A DNA stretch of 64,000 bases from positions 10,682,001 through 10,746,000 of the forward strand of contig BSBN01001752.1 in assembly GCA_027924645.1 (NCBI GenBank), given 5' to 3'. Each line of letters opens with the position of its first letter. Positions within the stretch are counted from its first letter, which is position 1. This DNA comes from Cunninghamia lanceolata (lineage: Eukaryota; Streptophyta; Pinopsida; Cupressales; Cupressaceae). Positions 1 to 12,199 of the stretch are shown here, one piece after another. The translations under genes were made by a program, and so were the position numbers. The notes beneath the pieces are model-generated. The model saw nothing but the letters and a program-made list of their open reading frames with translations. It ran no database searches and had not been told where the DNA came from.

Positions 1-1245
1 GAGAACCTAATTAAGGACAAGCATAGTGGAGAGTTGGTAGGACACTTTGGTCAAGATAAGACCATTGCTCTTGTTAGTGATAATTATTATTGGCCATAGT
101 TGCACTAAGATGTGAAGAAATTTGTGCAAAGTTGTAGAGTATGCTAGATGGCCAAAGGAGTGAGTCAGAATAATGGGATATATCAACCATTACCTGTACT
201 AGAGGGGCCATGGGAGGATATCAGCATGGACTTTGTTCTTGGTTTATCGAGGACATAGAGAGGGCATGATTAAATATTTGTGGTGGTTGGCAGATTTTTA
301 AAGATGGTACATTTCATTCCGTGTCAAAAAAACCAGTGATGTTCACATTGCAGAGTTGTTTTTCAAAGAGGTGGTTAGACTACATTGTCTACCGAGGAGT
401 ATAGTTTTAAATAGAGATACCAAGTTTGTTGGGTATTCTAGAGGACCTTATGGAAGAAGTTGAAGAATGGGTTGAAGTTTAGTTCTACACATCATCCACA
501 GACTGATGGATAGACAAAGGTAGTGAATCAAAGTTTGGACAACTTGCTGAGATGCTTAGTAGGAGATAAGCCCAAGGGATGGGATTTGATATTATCACAT
601 ACAGAGTTTGCATATAGCAATTCTATCAACAAGAGTAATGGTAAATCCCCATTCCAAATTGTATATGGGAGTAGTCCAAGAAATGCTTATAAGTTGAGAA
701 AGACTTTGCAGAGCACCTGAAGATCTTGCATGAAGAGATATGACAACACATTAACAAAATGAATTCTTAGTACAAGGCTAAGGAAGATCATAAGCAAAAT
801 TTTAAGGAATTCAAGGTTGGTGATGAAGTCAGGGTTCACCTAAGGAAAGAAAGGTTCCCAATGGGGACATATAATAAGTTGAAGATGAAGAAATTTGGAC
901 CATGCAGGATCTTGAAGAAGCATGATTCAGGAAATGCATGAGGTAGAGTTGCCGAGTGGAATCAACATTTCCCATGTGTTCAATATTGTTGATTTAATAG
1001 AGGATCATGAAGGTGGCACAGAAGATGGACCAACAAAAGCATAGTGGAGTATCCTGGCATCTACTTCAAAGGAGGAGATAGAAGAAATCCTAGATAGCAA
1101 TGTAGGAAGAAGTACCTGAAATAGGCAATATGAATAATATCTGGTTAAGTGGAAAGGAAGGCATGTTGAAGATTCTTCCTGGTTGTCTAAGGCAGAGATT
1201 GATCGTTTCAGTTTTCCTCAAACACCTAAGATGTGACAAGGTCAC
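1..1245 (+). pseudogene. Ty3/gypsy chromovirus pol, 3' part (integrase + chromodomain)
   Basis: This is the decayed 3' end of a plus-strand gypsy polyprotein whose start lies left of the window. Reading across frameshifts and stops, it gives an integrase zinc-binding piece (HFGQDKT...YYWP, about 50-100), the core start ([16 protein letters not shown], about 205-250), and then a cleaner stretch at 520-715 with the usual QTDGQTKVVNQS and NKSNGKSPFQIVYG motifs. About 1080-1235 encodes a chromodomain (YLVKWKGRHVEDSSWL). Integrase plus a C-terminal chromodomain is diagnostic of chromoviruses, whose chromodomain steers insertion into heterochromatin. Stops within the chromodomain and integrase show the copy is dead. 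The clade within chromoviruses cannot be decided here. Confidence 0.88.
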
Positions 1246-1270
1246 TTCTCGAATTACCCTAGGTGTCTCA

Positions 1271-2040
1271 TGCAGGAGCATCTAGTGGTGTAAGGGCAAT
1301 CTTGCATCACCCAAAAAAATGATAATTTTTATTTTATGTTCTTTTTAATTTTCGTATTTTCAAATACCCAATTGTTTGAATAATGATGTAAAACCTTCAT
1401 TTTTTCCAACTTGCTAAAAATAGCAAACTGTTATTTTTAGAAAGTTTACATTTGAGCACGTATGGAAGCAGAAATTTACTCAAGGAATTGAAAAATATAA
1501 CCATTGGTGAAGAAATTTGCCAAAGATCACTTGTGGGATGAAAGATATTAAAGTTTATGTTTCTTTAAAAGCCCCTGAAAAAGTTTCAAAGTCAAATATG
1601 AGGCACTTAGAGGTCCCGTACGGCCCCGAAAATGGGTGGAATCGGTAGAGCTGATTCTAAGGGCGTAGAGCACTTCACGAGCTTTCCAACGTATTAAATG
1701 ATTCATTAATTAGACACCTTGATCAAAAGTTATGGCACCAAAAAGGGCTATTTGTGATCATTTTTAGGAATCCTTTGGGGATAGAGAAAGGGGGAAAGTG
1801 GTGAGTCAGGGAAAAGGAAGGAAAATAGAAACCCTAGTAGATTTGAAGCTATAGAAGGCAGAAGCTTCTAGAATTCAGAGGAAGGAAACTGCAATGTGTT
1901 GCAACCTGTTGAGGATTCATCCTCTGATTTGATTCCAGTTTCTATAATGTAATGTGTTGTTCAGTTCAATAAAAGAACATTCTTATTTTCTGTATACAAT
2001 CTATGTTATTGTGTGTTCTGGGATTGACCCCCTCATAAAT
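1271..2040 (+). repeat. 3' LTR of the chromovirus (approximate ends)
   Basis: Non-coding sequence directly after the chromodomain. The proposed start TGCAGGAGCAT is shared with the LTR of a different gypsy copy (57516, minus strand), which supports that boundary. An AATAAA polyadenylation signal lies at 1968-1973. The right end is uncertain, roughly 2030-2140, because the 5' LTR and left target duplication are outside the window. Confidence 0.6.
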
Positions 2041-2149
2041 ACTTATCTTGGTTATGATCATAAAGCAACTTCGCATTCAAGCCATTGATACCCTATGATA
2101 TTGTATTCTATTTGTTTTCTCTTTTGATGTAGCTCCTTCCAAAAGCTTT

Positions 2150-3308
2150 TGGGGCTAGTTTTTCCAAGGGCAATCAACTCCATTCTTCTTATGTTCACAT
2201 ACTTCTCTTTTTACCTTGTAACAATTTTTTGTACTCTTTCTTATACTCTTTGTCCATTCCACATTTCCGCAGATTTCTTTTTGTCATCTTGTACTCCTCA
2301 TCGAACCAAGGAGTTGTCGGAAAAGTATTTTTTGTTCCTCTCCTGGATTTTTCCCTCTTACACCCACTTAAGGCCTTGTGCATTAGGGGGATCAACATAT
2401 TTTTTTAATAGAATGGTTCTCTATGCTAGTTGTTTTATTCTCGTGTTCTCTAAAAAACCATTCAATTGCAACTCTGAAGATTTCCTAATTTTCCTTATCC
2501 AAAATGATTTTACCTTGTGAAGTTGCCTTCTTTTGGTTAAAGTGTACTTGCTCCCCCTGTTGTTTGTTTATATGAATGTGTAGCTTTACATATATTGGAT
2601 TATGATATGATTTTATCTCTATAGGGCAGTCACCAACTACTAACTCCATCAACCTCAAGGTATAGTTTTGTGAGCAAATGACATAATCCACTACACTTTG
2701 ACTGTTGTAGGGTTTGCAGGTGATGTTTCCCGATTCAGGCCATGCCCTCATACCGTTGCATATGACCATGTTATATAAACTACATAGTCCCAATAATTTT
2801 GCCTTGTTCCCTTACTATCTTGTGAAGCTCTATCCTAAAGCTGATCACTCTCTTCCTCTAACCATAGTGTGTTACCTTTCTCTATGTCGTTACTTTTCAG
2901 TTGGGGGCTTGGATGTTTGTTGTCCTTGCATTAAAGTCACCGCCACTTCCCCCATGGTACTAAAAATAGAAATGTCATTTTTAAACACTGCATAAGGATC
3001 TTCCCAATCTAGATTCCTTTTCTTATATTATTTTGATGTCTTTGGAGCGAAGTAGCATGTTGTCATCCTTATCGTTACTTGATTTTCTATTATTTTTAGC
3101 CATATGAACTGTTTGTTTGGGTCTTCTTTCTCCATTTTTACAATTTTACCCCATGTTTCCTTTATTAAAATTGCAAACCCACCATGTCCTTTGCCACTAT
3201 CAGTCTTTTCATTCAACATTGAAGCTTTTTTATACCCTTCAAATTATGGAACCTTACACCCATCATGCTCATGAGTCTCCATAAGGATGATAATGTCCTT
3301 TCCTTTGG
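2150..3308 (-). pseudogene. LINE endonuclease domain (part of a split LINE)
   Basis: Read on the minus strand from 3308 downward, this is an APE-type endonuclease of a non-LTR retrotransposon. Visible landmarks are LMETHEHDG (the catalytic Glu region), GKGHGGFAILI, IRMTTCYFAP, VVDYVICS and finally SYHNPI, where the family has an S-D-H triad; here Asp has become Tyr. Several frameshifts and stops interrupt it. The 5' part (ORF1) of the same LINE continues beyond the copia insertion at 10825-12160. No reverse transcriptase follows, because the chromovirus LTR begins near 2100; the rest may lie left of the window. The plus-strand frame at 2149-2520 is only a shadow. Confidence 0.75.
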
Positions 3309-3313
3309 CTATG

Positions 3314-4905
3314 TGTTGAATGCACAAAACAACTGAGAGGGGGGTGAATCAGTTGTGACATATAATTCCAAAACCCTCATACACATTTAAATCTACATAA
3401 ATTCAATTAACGCTTAAATTGTTATGATGATTAAGCAAATAACAGAAACTAGACCAAATCAACAACATACATAAGAGAACACCAGATTTACATGGAAAAC
3501 CCAAGAAGGGAAAAACCACGGTGAGGATCATCTCACAATATAAAGTAATATCAACACTGAAATACAATAGGACTCACTATCAGAAGGTTCACTGCCAAAA
3601 GGCTCACTACTAGAGGGCTCACTACCCAAAAGAAAGAAAGGCTCACTAGAATAGAAAAAAAGATAGAGAAGATTGTTACAAGGAGAAAACTATCTCAATG
3701 CAACAGATAAGTCCACCACAACGCCATCATCACCTCTGCAGTCTCAATGCAGCAGATAAGTCCACCACAATGCCATCATCACCTCTACAGTCTCACTAAG
3801 GAATTGTATACACCTTCTGCTCACTGCATCTAGTAATCTAACACATGAAAGTTTGCACTACATTGCACAAATTTGCACTCTATAACTCTGTAATTCGCAT
3901 ACCATACATCATACTCTTCTTTCTAACCATCCTTCAACAACTTAACACTTATTTATACCATCTTCAATCTTAAGAACATTCTCCAATGTCAGCAAAGCAC
4001 CTTAAACATGCAAATTAAAATTAGGTCGGCACCAAAATATTCCCGCGATGGAAAAGGGATGAAGGCGGACCACAACACACCTTAGCTTGGACCTAAATCC
4101 ACTCATACACGTTACACCATGCTTCCACAATCATCGAAGCAACTCCGCAATTAGTGTAAACACCCAAGGTCGGCCGAACTTGTGTTAACACCATAAACAA
4201 TTATGTACACGCTTCCTCAAAACCAAAGATGACTCGCGAACCACACACCATGCTTGAACACGATCTAGAGTATTTTAAAAATATCTTAAAATCCAACAAA
4301 TTCCTTCGCAACAACTTTCACTTGCTGAACAAACTTCTTTTGTTTACCCAGTGTGCTTAAATATCTCTGTTATGCATTGTAACTCAAGAAACCAACTTGT
4401 GGAGCACCAAACCATGAACAACTTCAACTAAAGATAGATAGTAACCTTATAAGTACAATTCCAAAATTGCAAGACCTGAAACCACTCTGTGGAGAAATGC
4501 GGAGAAAATATTTTTCTCCCAAACACCTCTACAATACACAGTTCACACACTAGTGAACACATCTTCTGCATATCAATTTAGCATGCCAAATTCTGAATGT
4601 AGCATCTCTGAACACCTCTAATCAACATATCCAAACAGCATAAACAGATTTTAATATAAAAAAAATGAACAGCAAAACCAAAACACCACTATGTATGTCA
4701 GAATATCTTTACAACACACTGTTTCATCTATTATTCAAATTTTCTCAAAAGCACTTGGAAACTAGGCACCAGAAACATATCATCTTCAGCACTTCCTCAT
4801 TATCAAAGACAACATCCACGCAACACCCTCTTGCTTATACAGTTGACATCAATGACAACACAAGCTTGTTGACATCATTGACAACACTGACTGCACATTG
4901 CAACA
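3314..4905 (-). repeat. Copia 3' LTR (left copy, 1592 bp)
   Basis: Begins TGTTGAATGCACAAAAC and ends TTGCAACA, matching the right LTR throughout. It is longer than its partner partly because of a 49-bp tandem duplication (3693-3741 and 3742-3790) and repeated GGCTCACTAC units near 3590-3650. Confidence 0.93.
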
Positions 4906-4919
4906 ATCTCCCCCTTTGT
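4906..4919 (-). other. Copia polypurine tract
   Basis: Directly abuts the left LTR. On the minus strand it reads ACAAAGGGGGAGAT, the expected plus-strand primer position upstream of the 3' LTR. Confidence 0.8.
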
Positions 4920-5409
4920 CATTGATGGCAACACATGATGTGAAAAACCATCAACACAAGAGTCCTCAATACTATACTTCACACCAACTCTTTTCCTTTC
5001 TCTTTCTCTCCCCCTCAGCTTATTACTCTCTTCTTGACAACTGACTTTTTCCTTTTTCACATTGTTCTCTCTCCCCCTTTGACATCAATGGCAAAGGGCG
5101 ACACATCTCACTTTCATTCTCACCTTTAGACAACTACTCAAACTTGTACCTGCTCACTACTACTTTGCAACATCTTTTCTTTTATAGCTCTTCATACTCC
5201 CCCTGACTGCAGCAACCAACATGACCACTACCTACTCCCCTTGAGAGGTAGCCTCCAACATCAGTCCAGAATAAAGAATGAATCTTGAAATCCACTAGAC
5301 TAATGCATCTCATTATGCATCTAGTTCAAAGAAGGATGAGCAATAACCCCTAACTTCTCCTAAAGATACTCAAATGTATCCTTAGGAAGAGCCTTGGTAA
5401 ATATATTAG

Positions 5410-6770
5410 CAACCTAGTCCTTTGTAGGCACATACTCAAGCTTCACTTCATTCTCTGCAACCTTCTCTCTCAGAAAGTGATACCAGATTGAGATATGTTT
5501 TGTCCTTGAGTGCATCACCAGATTCTTTGAAATGTCAATAGCACTTATATTATCACAGAAGATACAAATAGGTTCAACATATACAACTCTGATATCCTTC
5601 AAGGTTTGCCTCATACAAACACTTGTGTGCAACAAGATGTTGCAATGTATTATTCCTTTGCAGTAGATAAAGACACTAAATCTTGCTTCTTACTTAGCCA
5701 TGACACCAATCTGCATTCAAGAAAGAATGCACCACCACTTGTACTTTTCCTATCATCTACACAACCAGCCCAATCTGCATCTATATAAGCACTTAGAGTA
5801 AAGTCAGTATCCTTTGGATACCACAAGCCATGATCTGGAGTGCCCTTTAAATATCTGAATATCCTCTTCATTGCTACAACATGTGACTCTCTAGGATCTT
5901 CTTGAAATCTAGCCACGAGACAAACTGCGTGCATAATATTCAGTCTAGTAGTAGTTAAATATAGCAATCCTCTAATCATTGATCTATACCTACTCTAATT
6001 AGTCTTAGGAGATTCATCATTCTTGTTCAACTTGCAACCAGTAACCATAGGGGTACATACTGGTTTAGAATCTTCCATTCCAAACTTCTTTAACATCTCC
6101 TTGACATATAACTTTGATTGTGAAATGAAAATACCTTTATCTGTCTAATTGATTTGTAGCCCAAGAAAGAAGTTCATTTCTCCACACATTAACATTTCAA
6201 ATTCTTTCTGCATTTCATCTACAAAATTTTTACACATACCTTCATTTCCTCCAAAGATTATATCATCTACATACACTTCCACAATCAGAATTTGATCTTC
6301 CCCTACTTTGATGTACAGATTGCTACGGTGATACTTTTATTGAATCCTTGTTGTAATAAATACATGTCTAACCTTGCATACCAAGCTCTAGGAGCTTGCT
6401 TCAATCCTTATAGTGCCTTCTTCAATCTGCTAATCATATCTAGTTTATTTGATAATTGAAATCTATCTGGTTGTTCTATGTATACTTCTTCCAATTCACC
6501 ATTCAAGAAAGCAGACTTCACATCCATTTGATATACTTTAAAATCCTTGTGTTGCAAAAGCCAAAAACATCCTAATGGCCTCCATTCTTGCCACCGGCAT
6601 AGTCTAGTCCTTCTACTTGTGAGTAGCCTTTACACACAAGTCTTGCCTTGTTTCTTACTACTTCTCCATTCTCATTCAATTTGTTCTGGAATACCCACTT
6701 AGTTCCAATCACATTTTTTCTTGCTGGTCTTGGGACAAGTTCCCAAGTTTAATTATTTTCAATCTACATT
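5410..6770 (-). pseudogene. Copia reverse transcriptase and RNase H
   Basis: The minus strand encodes copia RT from about 6760 down to 5990, then RNase H to about 5410. The polymerase box YVDD is intact at 6262-6273 (context EVYVDDIIFGG). Further on are FLGLQI, RSMIRGLLYLT, FRYLKGTPDHGLWY, DADWAGCVDDRKSTSGG and the C-terminal KHISIWYHFLREKV. Frameshifts fragment the RT half; the RNase H half is in two long open pieces (5650-5979 and 5414-5635) separated by a short break. This is the most C-terminal part of the polyprotein and is followed by a non-coding stretch to the PPT. Confidence 0.88.
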
Positions 6771-8009
6771 AGTTCTTCTTCCATAGTCGTGATCCAATAC
6801 TCATCCTTGCATGCTTCAATCACTATTTTAGGTTCAACTTCAGAAAGTAAACATAGATTTACCTGTTCTTCAACAACATTGATTCTTGTCAGCACACCTT
6901 TTCTCTTATCATCAATGATCTGATCTTCAGAATGATGCTTCTGCACGTACTTGGGAGTTTTAGGAAACTTTTCCAGAGCTTCTTCTTCTTCAATCTGCAC
7001 TTCCTTTTCCTTAGCATTTTCTTCTTCTCTGCAAGAAGACTCATCTGATTCATATCCATTTACTTCTATATTCTTCTGTAGATCTTCATCAATTTTGATA
7101 TTTGCACTCTCAACAATCTTTCTTAGCCTCTTGTTGTAGCACCAGTAATCTTTGCTTTTAGTAGAATACCCAAGGAAGATACCTTCTAAAGTATTTGATA
7201 GTAGGAATCCTTCCATACCATAGCTCATAAGGAGTCTTTGTACTGTTTGTCCTTGCTTGCACTTTGTTCAGTATATAAACAGTAGTATGAATTGCTTCTC
7301 TCTAGTAGACCTCTGGTAGATTTGCTTCTTTTATCATTGTCCTTGCAGCTTCTTGAACAATCCTATTATTTCTTTCAACTAACTCCATTCTGCTAAGGAG
7401 TCTTAGGGGCAGATAAATGCCTCTTTATTCCATGGTTCTCACAAAACATGTTAAATTCATTGGAGGTGAACTCTTCACCTCTATTAGACCTCAAACATTT
7501 GATTCTCATATCCATTTCATTCTCAACCATGACTTTGAATGCTTTAAACTTATCTAGGGCTTCTAATTTTTCTTTGAGAAAAGTAACCCATGTCATTCTA
7601 GAATAATCATCAATCAGTAGCATGAAATACATGTCACCTTGAAAACTCCTTACTCTGGTAGGACCACAAAGATCTGTATGCAATAATTCCAATAGTCCGA
7701 TAGAGATTGATCCTTGACTTTGAAACTTCTTCTTGCTTGCTTTCTAACTTGGCATTCCTTATAGATAGCATTGATAGACTTTGTAATCTTTGGCAAATCT
7801 CTCACAGCTTGAATTGAACTTATTCTTAATAGGCTATCAAAATTGATGTGACACAATCTTATATGCCATAGCCAACTCTCACTGATCTGAGTCATGAAAC
7901 AATAACCATCACCACCTTTGAGCTGATAGACATTTTCATCTGTCCTTCTTCCAGTAGCAATTACAGTTCTGGAATCCTTTTTGATCTCACAGCCATCATC
8001 CTGAAACAC
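6764..8009 (-). pseudogene. Copia integrase
   Basis: Minus-strand integrase region in three open pieces. The zinc-binding part is at 7650-8009 (WLWHIRLCHINFDSL ... CQVRKQARRSF). The core is at 7393-7692 (ELLHTDLCGPTR, YFMLLIDDYSRMTWV). The C-terminal part is at 6764-7228 (GIFLGYSTKSKDYWCYNKRLRK) with an acidic linker towards RT. The second catalytic position, normally Asp in the RSDRG motif, reads LRSNRGEEF, so Asp is replaced by Asn. The segment between core and C-terminal part appears shortened by an internal deletion and a frameshift. Confidence 0.85.
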
Positions 8010-8018
8010 AAGATTGTA

Positions 8019-8258
8019 TCATTTGCTACACATTTGTCCAACACTCAAGAGGTTATGTTTTAAGCCTTTGACATAAATAACATCATCAATATTATGCTTG
8101 CCATCAAAACTGATTGAAACTCTTCCACATATCTTAGTAGATGTATCATCACCAAATCTAACTAGTCCTCCATCATATTTTTCAAGTTTAACAAACTTAC
8201 TCTTATCACCGGTCATATGCTTTGAGCATCCACTGTCAATGACCCAGTAGTTCTTTTC
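8019..8258 (-). pseudogene. Copia aspartic protease
   Basis: Minus-strand retropepsin containing the active-site motif WVIDSGCSKHMTGD near 8205-8245, then DDVIYVKGLKHNLLSVGQMCSK. It is in the same frame as the gag zinc knuckle upstream, separated by a single TAA (8256-8258). A single in-frame TGA lies between it and the integrase. Confidence 0.85.
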
Positions 8259-9300
8259 TTATTTGGTATGAAAAGTAGACATCAAAGTGCCTTCAGCATT
8301 AATACTTACTTCTGGGGCCCTTTCCTTCACACATTCCTCAGAGTTAACGGCAATAGTATCATCTTTTAAAGCTATGAATAGACATTCACTATCCTCATCA
8401 TTTTCATAATCAAATTCATCATTAGATACACTTGCATCTTCTCTAACATAATAGCTTTTCTTAAACACCTTACTTTTGTTCTCCCTATTTTTGCTTCTCA
8501 AAATTCTTTCTGGACATCTTGAAGCATAATCACCTATCTTGCCACAACTGAAACACTTGAAAGGCAACTTACCACTATACTTACCAGTACCCTTTTTCAT
8601 TCTTCTCACAAAGTTAGCTTCCATATCATTGGAATCCTCCTGATCTGACTCCACAACCTTCTCTAATTTACCAGCCTTAAAAGCAGTCTCAACTTTTGCA
8701 CTAATTGTACCAAATTCTCTCATTTCAAAAGCAGTTAAAGTCCCATATAACTGATCTCAGGTAAATTGATCCAGATTTTACAATTCTTCGATAGTAAAAA
8801 CTTTATGACTATAAGCTTTGGGAAGAGTTCTAAGTACATTACCACTTCTTTTTCTTCCAGTTCTCCGCCAAGACCTCTGATGGTATTGACAACTTCATCC
8901 ACCTTCTGCAAGTAGCTTGTGATGTTTTCATCTTCAAACATTTGCATGGTCTCAAACATGATCTTCAGATTCTGCATCTTAGCTTGCTTGACCTTATCAT
9001 CTCCTTCATAAATACTTTTTAACTTTTTCCAAATTTCATTAGCAGTTTTTAGATTCATAACCTTTACCAATTTAGAATTAGTAAGACCACTTAAAAGAGC
9101 ATATCTTGCTTTACCATTGGTTTCATAGGCCTTGATCTCATTTGCAATACTCAGACCATTTTCAGGTATAGTATATGCAGTCACCGTAGACTTTCAGATT
9201 TCATATCCAAGAGAAATCAAATAACCTTCCATCCTTATTTTCCAGAATGCATAGTCTGATCCATCAAACAGAGGGAACATCCTTCTTGTGCGTCATCCCA
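8259..9300 (-). pseudogene. Copia gag (UBN2-type capsid and zinc knuckle)
   Basis: Minus strand. The N-terminal part (about 9290-8735) reads DGSDYAFWKIRMEGYL, then NEIKAYETNGKARYALLSGL and VKQAKMQNLKIMFETMQM, typical of copia nucleocapsid precursor. A TGA near 9195 sits where Trp is expected. The second piece (8259-8723) carries the CCHC knuckle CFSCGKIGDYASRCP, in which the zinc-binding His is replaced by Asp. That change and the stops suggest a non-functional gag. Confidence 0.85.
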
Positions 9301-9340
9301 GATCTACCTCAAGCGGTTAAGCTCTCTTCCAAGGAACTTG

Positions 9341-9352
9341 GCTCTGATACCA
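9341..9352 (-). other. Copia primer-binding site
   Basis: The minus strand reads TGGTATCAGAGC, the classic PBS complementary to the 3' end of plant initiator tRNA-Met, two bases from the right LTR. Confidence 0.9.
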
Positions 9353-9354
9353 AT

Positions 9355-10819
9355 TGTTGAATACACAAGACAACTAAGAGGGGGGGCGAATCAGTTGTAA
9401 ATTATAATTCTAAAACCCTCATACACATTTAGATCCACATAAATTCAATTAAATGATGATTAAGCAAATAACAGAAACTGAACCAAATCAACAACACACA
9501 CACAAGAGAACACCAAATTTATGTCAAAAAACCAAGAAGGGAAAAACCATGGTGAGGACTAGCTCACAATATAAAGTAATATCAACACCGAAATACAATA
9601 GGGCTCACTACCAGAATAGAAAAGAAGATAGAGAAGATTGTTACAAGGAGAAAACTATCTCAATGCAACAAAGAAGTCCACCACAATGCCATCATCATCT
9701 CCGTAGTCTCACTAAGGAATTGTAGACACCTTCTGCTCACTGCATCCAGTAACATAACACATAAAAGTTCCCACTACATTGCACAAATTCACTCTATAAC
9801 TCTGTAATTCGCATGCCATACATCATACTCTTCTTTCTTACCATCCTTCAACAGCTTAACACTTATTTATACCATCTTCAATCTTAAGAACATTCTCCAA
9901 TGTCGGCAAAGCACCTTAAATATGCAAATTAAAATTAGGTCGGCACCAAAACATTTCCGCGGTGGAAAGGGATGAAGGCGGACCACAACACACCTTAGCT
10001 TGGACCTAAATCCACTCATACACGTTACACCACGCTTCCACAATCATCGAAGAAACTCCGTAATTAGTGTAAACACCCAAGGTCGACTAAACCTTTGTTA
10101 ACACCATAAATAATTATGTACATGCTTCCTCAAAACCAAAGACGACTCGTGGACCACACACCATGCTTGAACACGATCTAGAGTATTCCAAAAATATCCT
10201 AAACTCCAACAAATTCCTCTGCAACAACTTTCACCTACAGAACAAACTTCTTTTGTTTACCCAGTGTGCTCAAATATCTCTGATATGCACTATAACTCAA
10301 GAAACCAACTTGTGGAGCAGCAAACCACGAACAACTTCAACTGAAGATAGATATTAACCTTATAAGAACACTTCCAAAATCGCAAGACCTGAAACCACTC
10401 TGCGGAGAAAATACTTTTCTCCCAGACAACTCTGCAATACACAGTTCACACACTAGTGAACACATCTTCTTCTACACATCAATTCAGCACACCAAATTCT
10501 GAATGTAGCATCTCTGAACACCTCTAATCAACATATCCAAACCGCATAAACAAATCTTCAATATAAAAGAAATGCGGAGAAAAATCAGAACACCACTCTA
10601 TATGCCAGAATATCTTTACAACACACTGTTTCATCTTATTCAAATTTTCTCAAAAGCACTTGGAAACCAGGCACCAGAAACATATCATCATCATCTCCAA
10701 CACTTCCTCATCATCAGAGACAGCATCCACTCAAGACCCTCTTGCTTATATAGTTGACATCAATGACAACACAAGCTTGTTAACATCAATGACAACACTG
10801 ACTGCACGTACTTGCAACA
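9355..10819 (-). repeat. Copia 5' LTR (right copy, 1465 bp)
   Basis: Begins TGTTGAATACACAAGAC and ends CTTGCAACA on the plus strand. It aligns along its length with 3314-4905 and is followed immediately by the CTATG target duplication. Confidence 0.93.
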
Positions 10820-10824
10820 CTATG

Positions 10825-12160
10825 GGCCCCAACCCAAGTCCTCTTCTCCATGGATAGTCTCTACAGTTCTAGCTTACCACTCTCAAATATTCCTAGGGGG
10901 CCCAAATTCCTGTTTCTTGTGTGTCATTCTATCACTCATTTGGGCTTTGTCATTTTGTAACCAAGCCCATTTTCCTGCATCTCTTGTTGCCTTTACTTTT
11001 TCCCACTCTTTCTACCTTTCTTCTTGTTAAACTATGGTTAGGTCCTCATCAATGTATATTTGTGTACCTCTAAGAAATCTTTTATTCCTTTATATCATGT
11101 TCTTGTCTTCTATGTTCCTCAAAGTGACTCTTATGTGCCTGCTTTTTACTATCTCCTATCCATTGTCATATTCTTATTTGCTTGATGAATGACCCCTGTC
11201 CATTGCATTTGGTCTTTAGAAAGTCTCTTGTTAACTCTTTTGTGATTTCCTTCTCACCACCATAGTCTTTTACTCCTTTAATGATGATATTGACAACCTA
11301 TAACTTCTATCGTTTTCTTCTCTTATCTGCCTTTTGACTTGTTTTTCTATGAGTTCCCTTTGTGTGTCTGATGGTCCCTTCACTACTTGAGCCCAAGATT
11401 TGGCCTCCTCTATTTGTTCTCTTAACTATTTTTCTTTTATCTCTATGTTTGTCATTGCTAATTGGATCTCTTTTATTTGATAATCATTGCTTCCTTCCAC
11501 TACTTTTGTCTTGGCTTCTTCTGTTGTTTTCATTTAGTCAAATAGTTGCCTTATCACAATCAATTCTTGCTCGCCTCTTTCTTGGTGTTTTATAAATTGT
11601 TTCCCTGCTCTTTAAGTACTTTGTTCTCCCTTTATAATTTCCACTTCGATTCTATGACCTCTTTCATCTTGTTGTCCTCAACTTGACTCCTTGCTTCTAG
11701 GGTCTGAAGTCTCTTTTTCAAGACCATTAGCTCACTGACGTATAACTCTGAGGACCACATTAGTGGTGTTGTATTAGGACTATATACGTTAGTGTGTTCT
11801 TGATTATCTTCAACCCTTTCTTCTTTATCTATTGGTTGGTTTTCATCCTCAGTTTGCTTTGCATCTACCATTGTGTGAAACGTTGAACTCGCCTTTTCTT
11901 TTCCTTTATCTTGCTCATTTTGTTCTTCTTGTGCTTGCTAGTTTTTTGTTGTGCCCACTAAGGTCTTATGCAATGTTTCAATAAAATAGTTGTGAACCTC
12001 CTCTTTTTAGCATGTTTCAATATTCGAGTTTGTCTACGTCCTAATATTCCCTTGTACCATTTTGCATTTACGTAGACACATCTTTCTCCTGCACTTGAGA
12101 GGTTGGTTTGAGGGTACCCTAACAAGCATTCCCATGTGCCATTTGCTAATCCTGCATGAG
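10825..12160 (-). pseudogene. LINE ORF1-like region (5' part of the split LINE)
   Basis: Minus-strand reading shows a long Lys/Glu-rich coiled-coil-like protein (SELMVLKKRLQTLEARSQ near 11700, then several broken frames with KEKVKATRDAGKWAW-type text near 11000). This suits the gag-like ORF1 that precedes the endonuclease in LINEs. Orientation agrees with the endonuclease fragment at 2150-3308, and the copia target duplication rejoins the two halves exactly. Recognition of ORF1 rests on context and composition rather than a clear domain. Confidence 0.55.
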
Positions 12161-12199
12161 CATTGGGGTATGGAAGATCCTTTGCAGGGCATGTTGGGA

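Larger units (their letters stand above)
3314..10819 (-). mobile_element. Ty1/copia LTR retrotransposon, full length but defective
   Basis: A complete element of about 7.5 kb with two LTRs (3314-4905 and 9355-10819), a PBS next to the right LTR, a PPT next to the left LTR, and an exact 5-bp target duplication CTATG at 3309-3313 and 10820-10824. Domain order on the minus strand is gag, protease, integrase, reverse transcriptase, RNase H, which defines copia. It lies inside a LINE on the same strand, so it is younger than the LINE. All coding parts carry stops or frameshifts. The LTRs differ by substitutions and by small tandem duplications in the left copy. The lineage within copia was not assigned. 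Confidence 0.95.

Noticed and set aside
2149..2520. Plus-strand frame of 123 codons
   Set aside because: Shadow of the minus-strand LINE endonuclease.
10812..11595. Hydrophobic plus-strand frames resembling membrane proteins
   Set aside because: The opposite strand is Lys/Glu-rich LINE ORF1-like sequence, whose complement naturally reads as hydrophobic.
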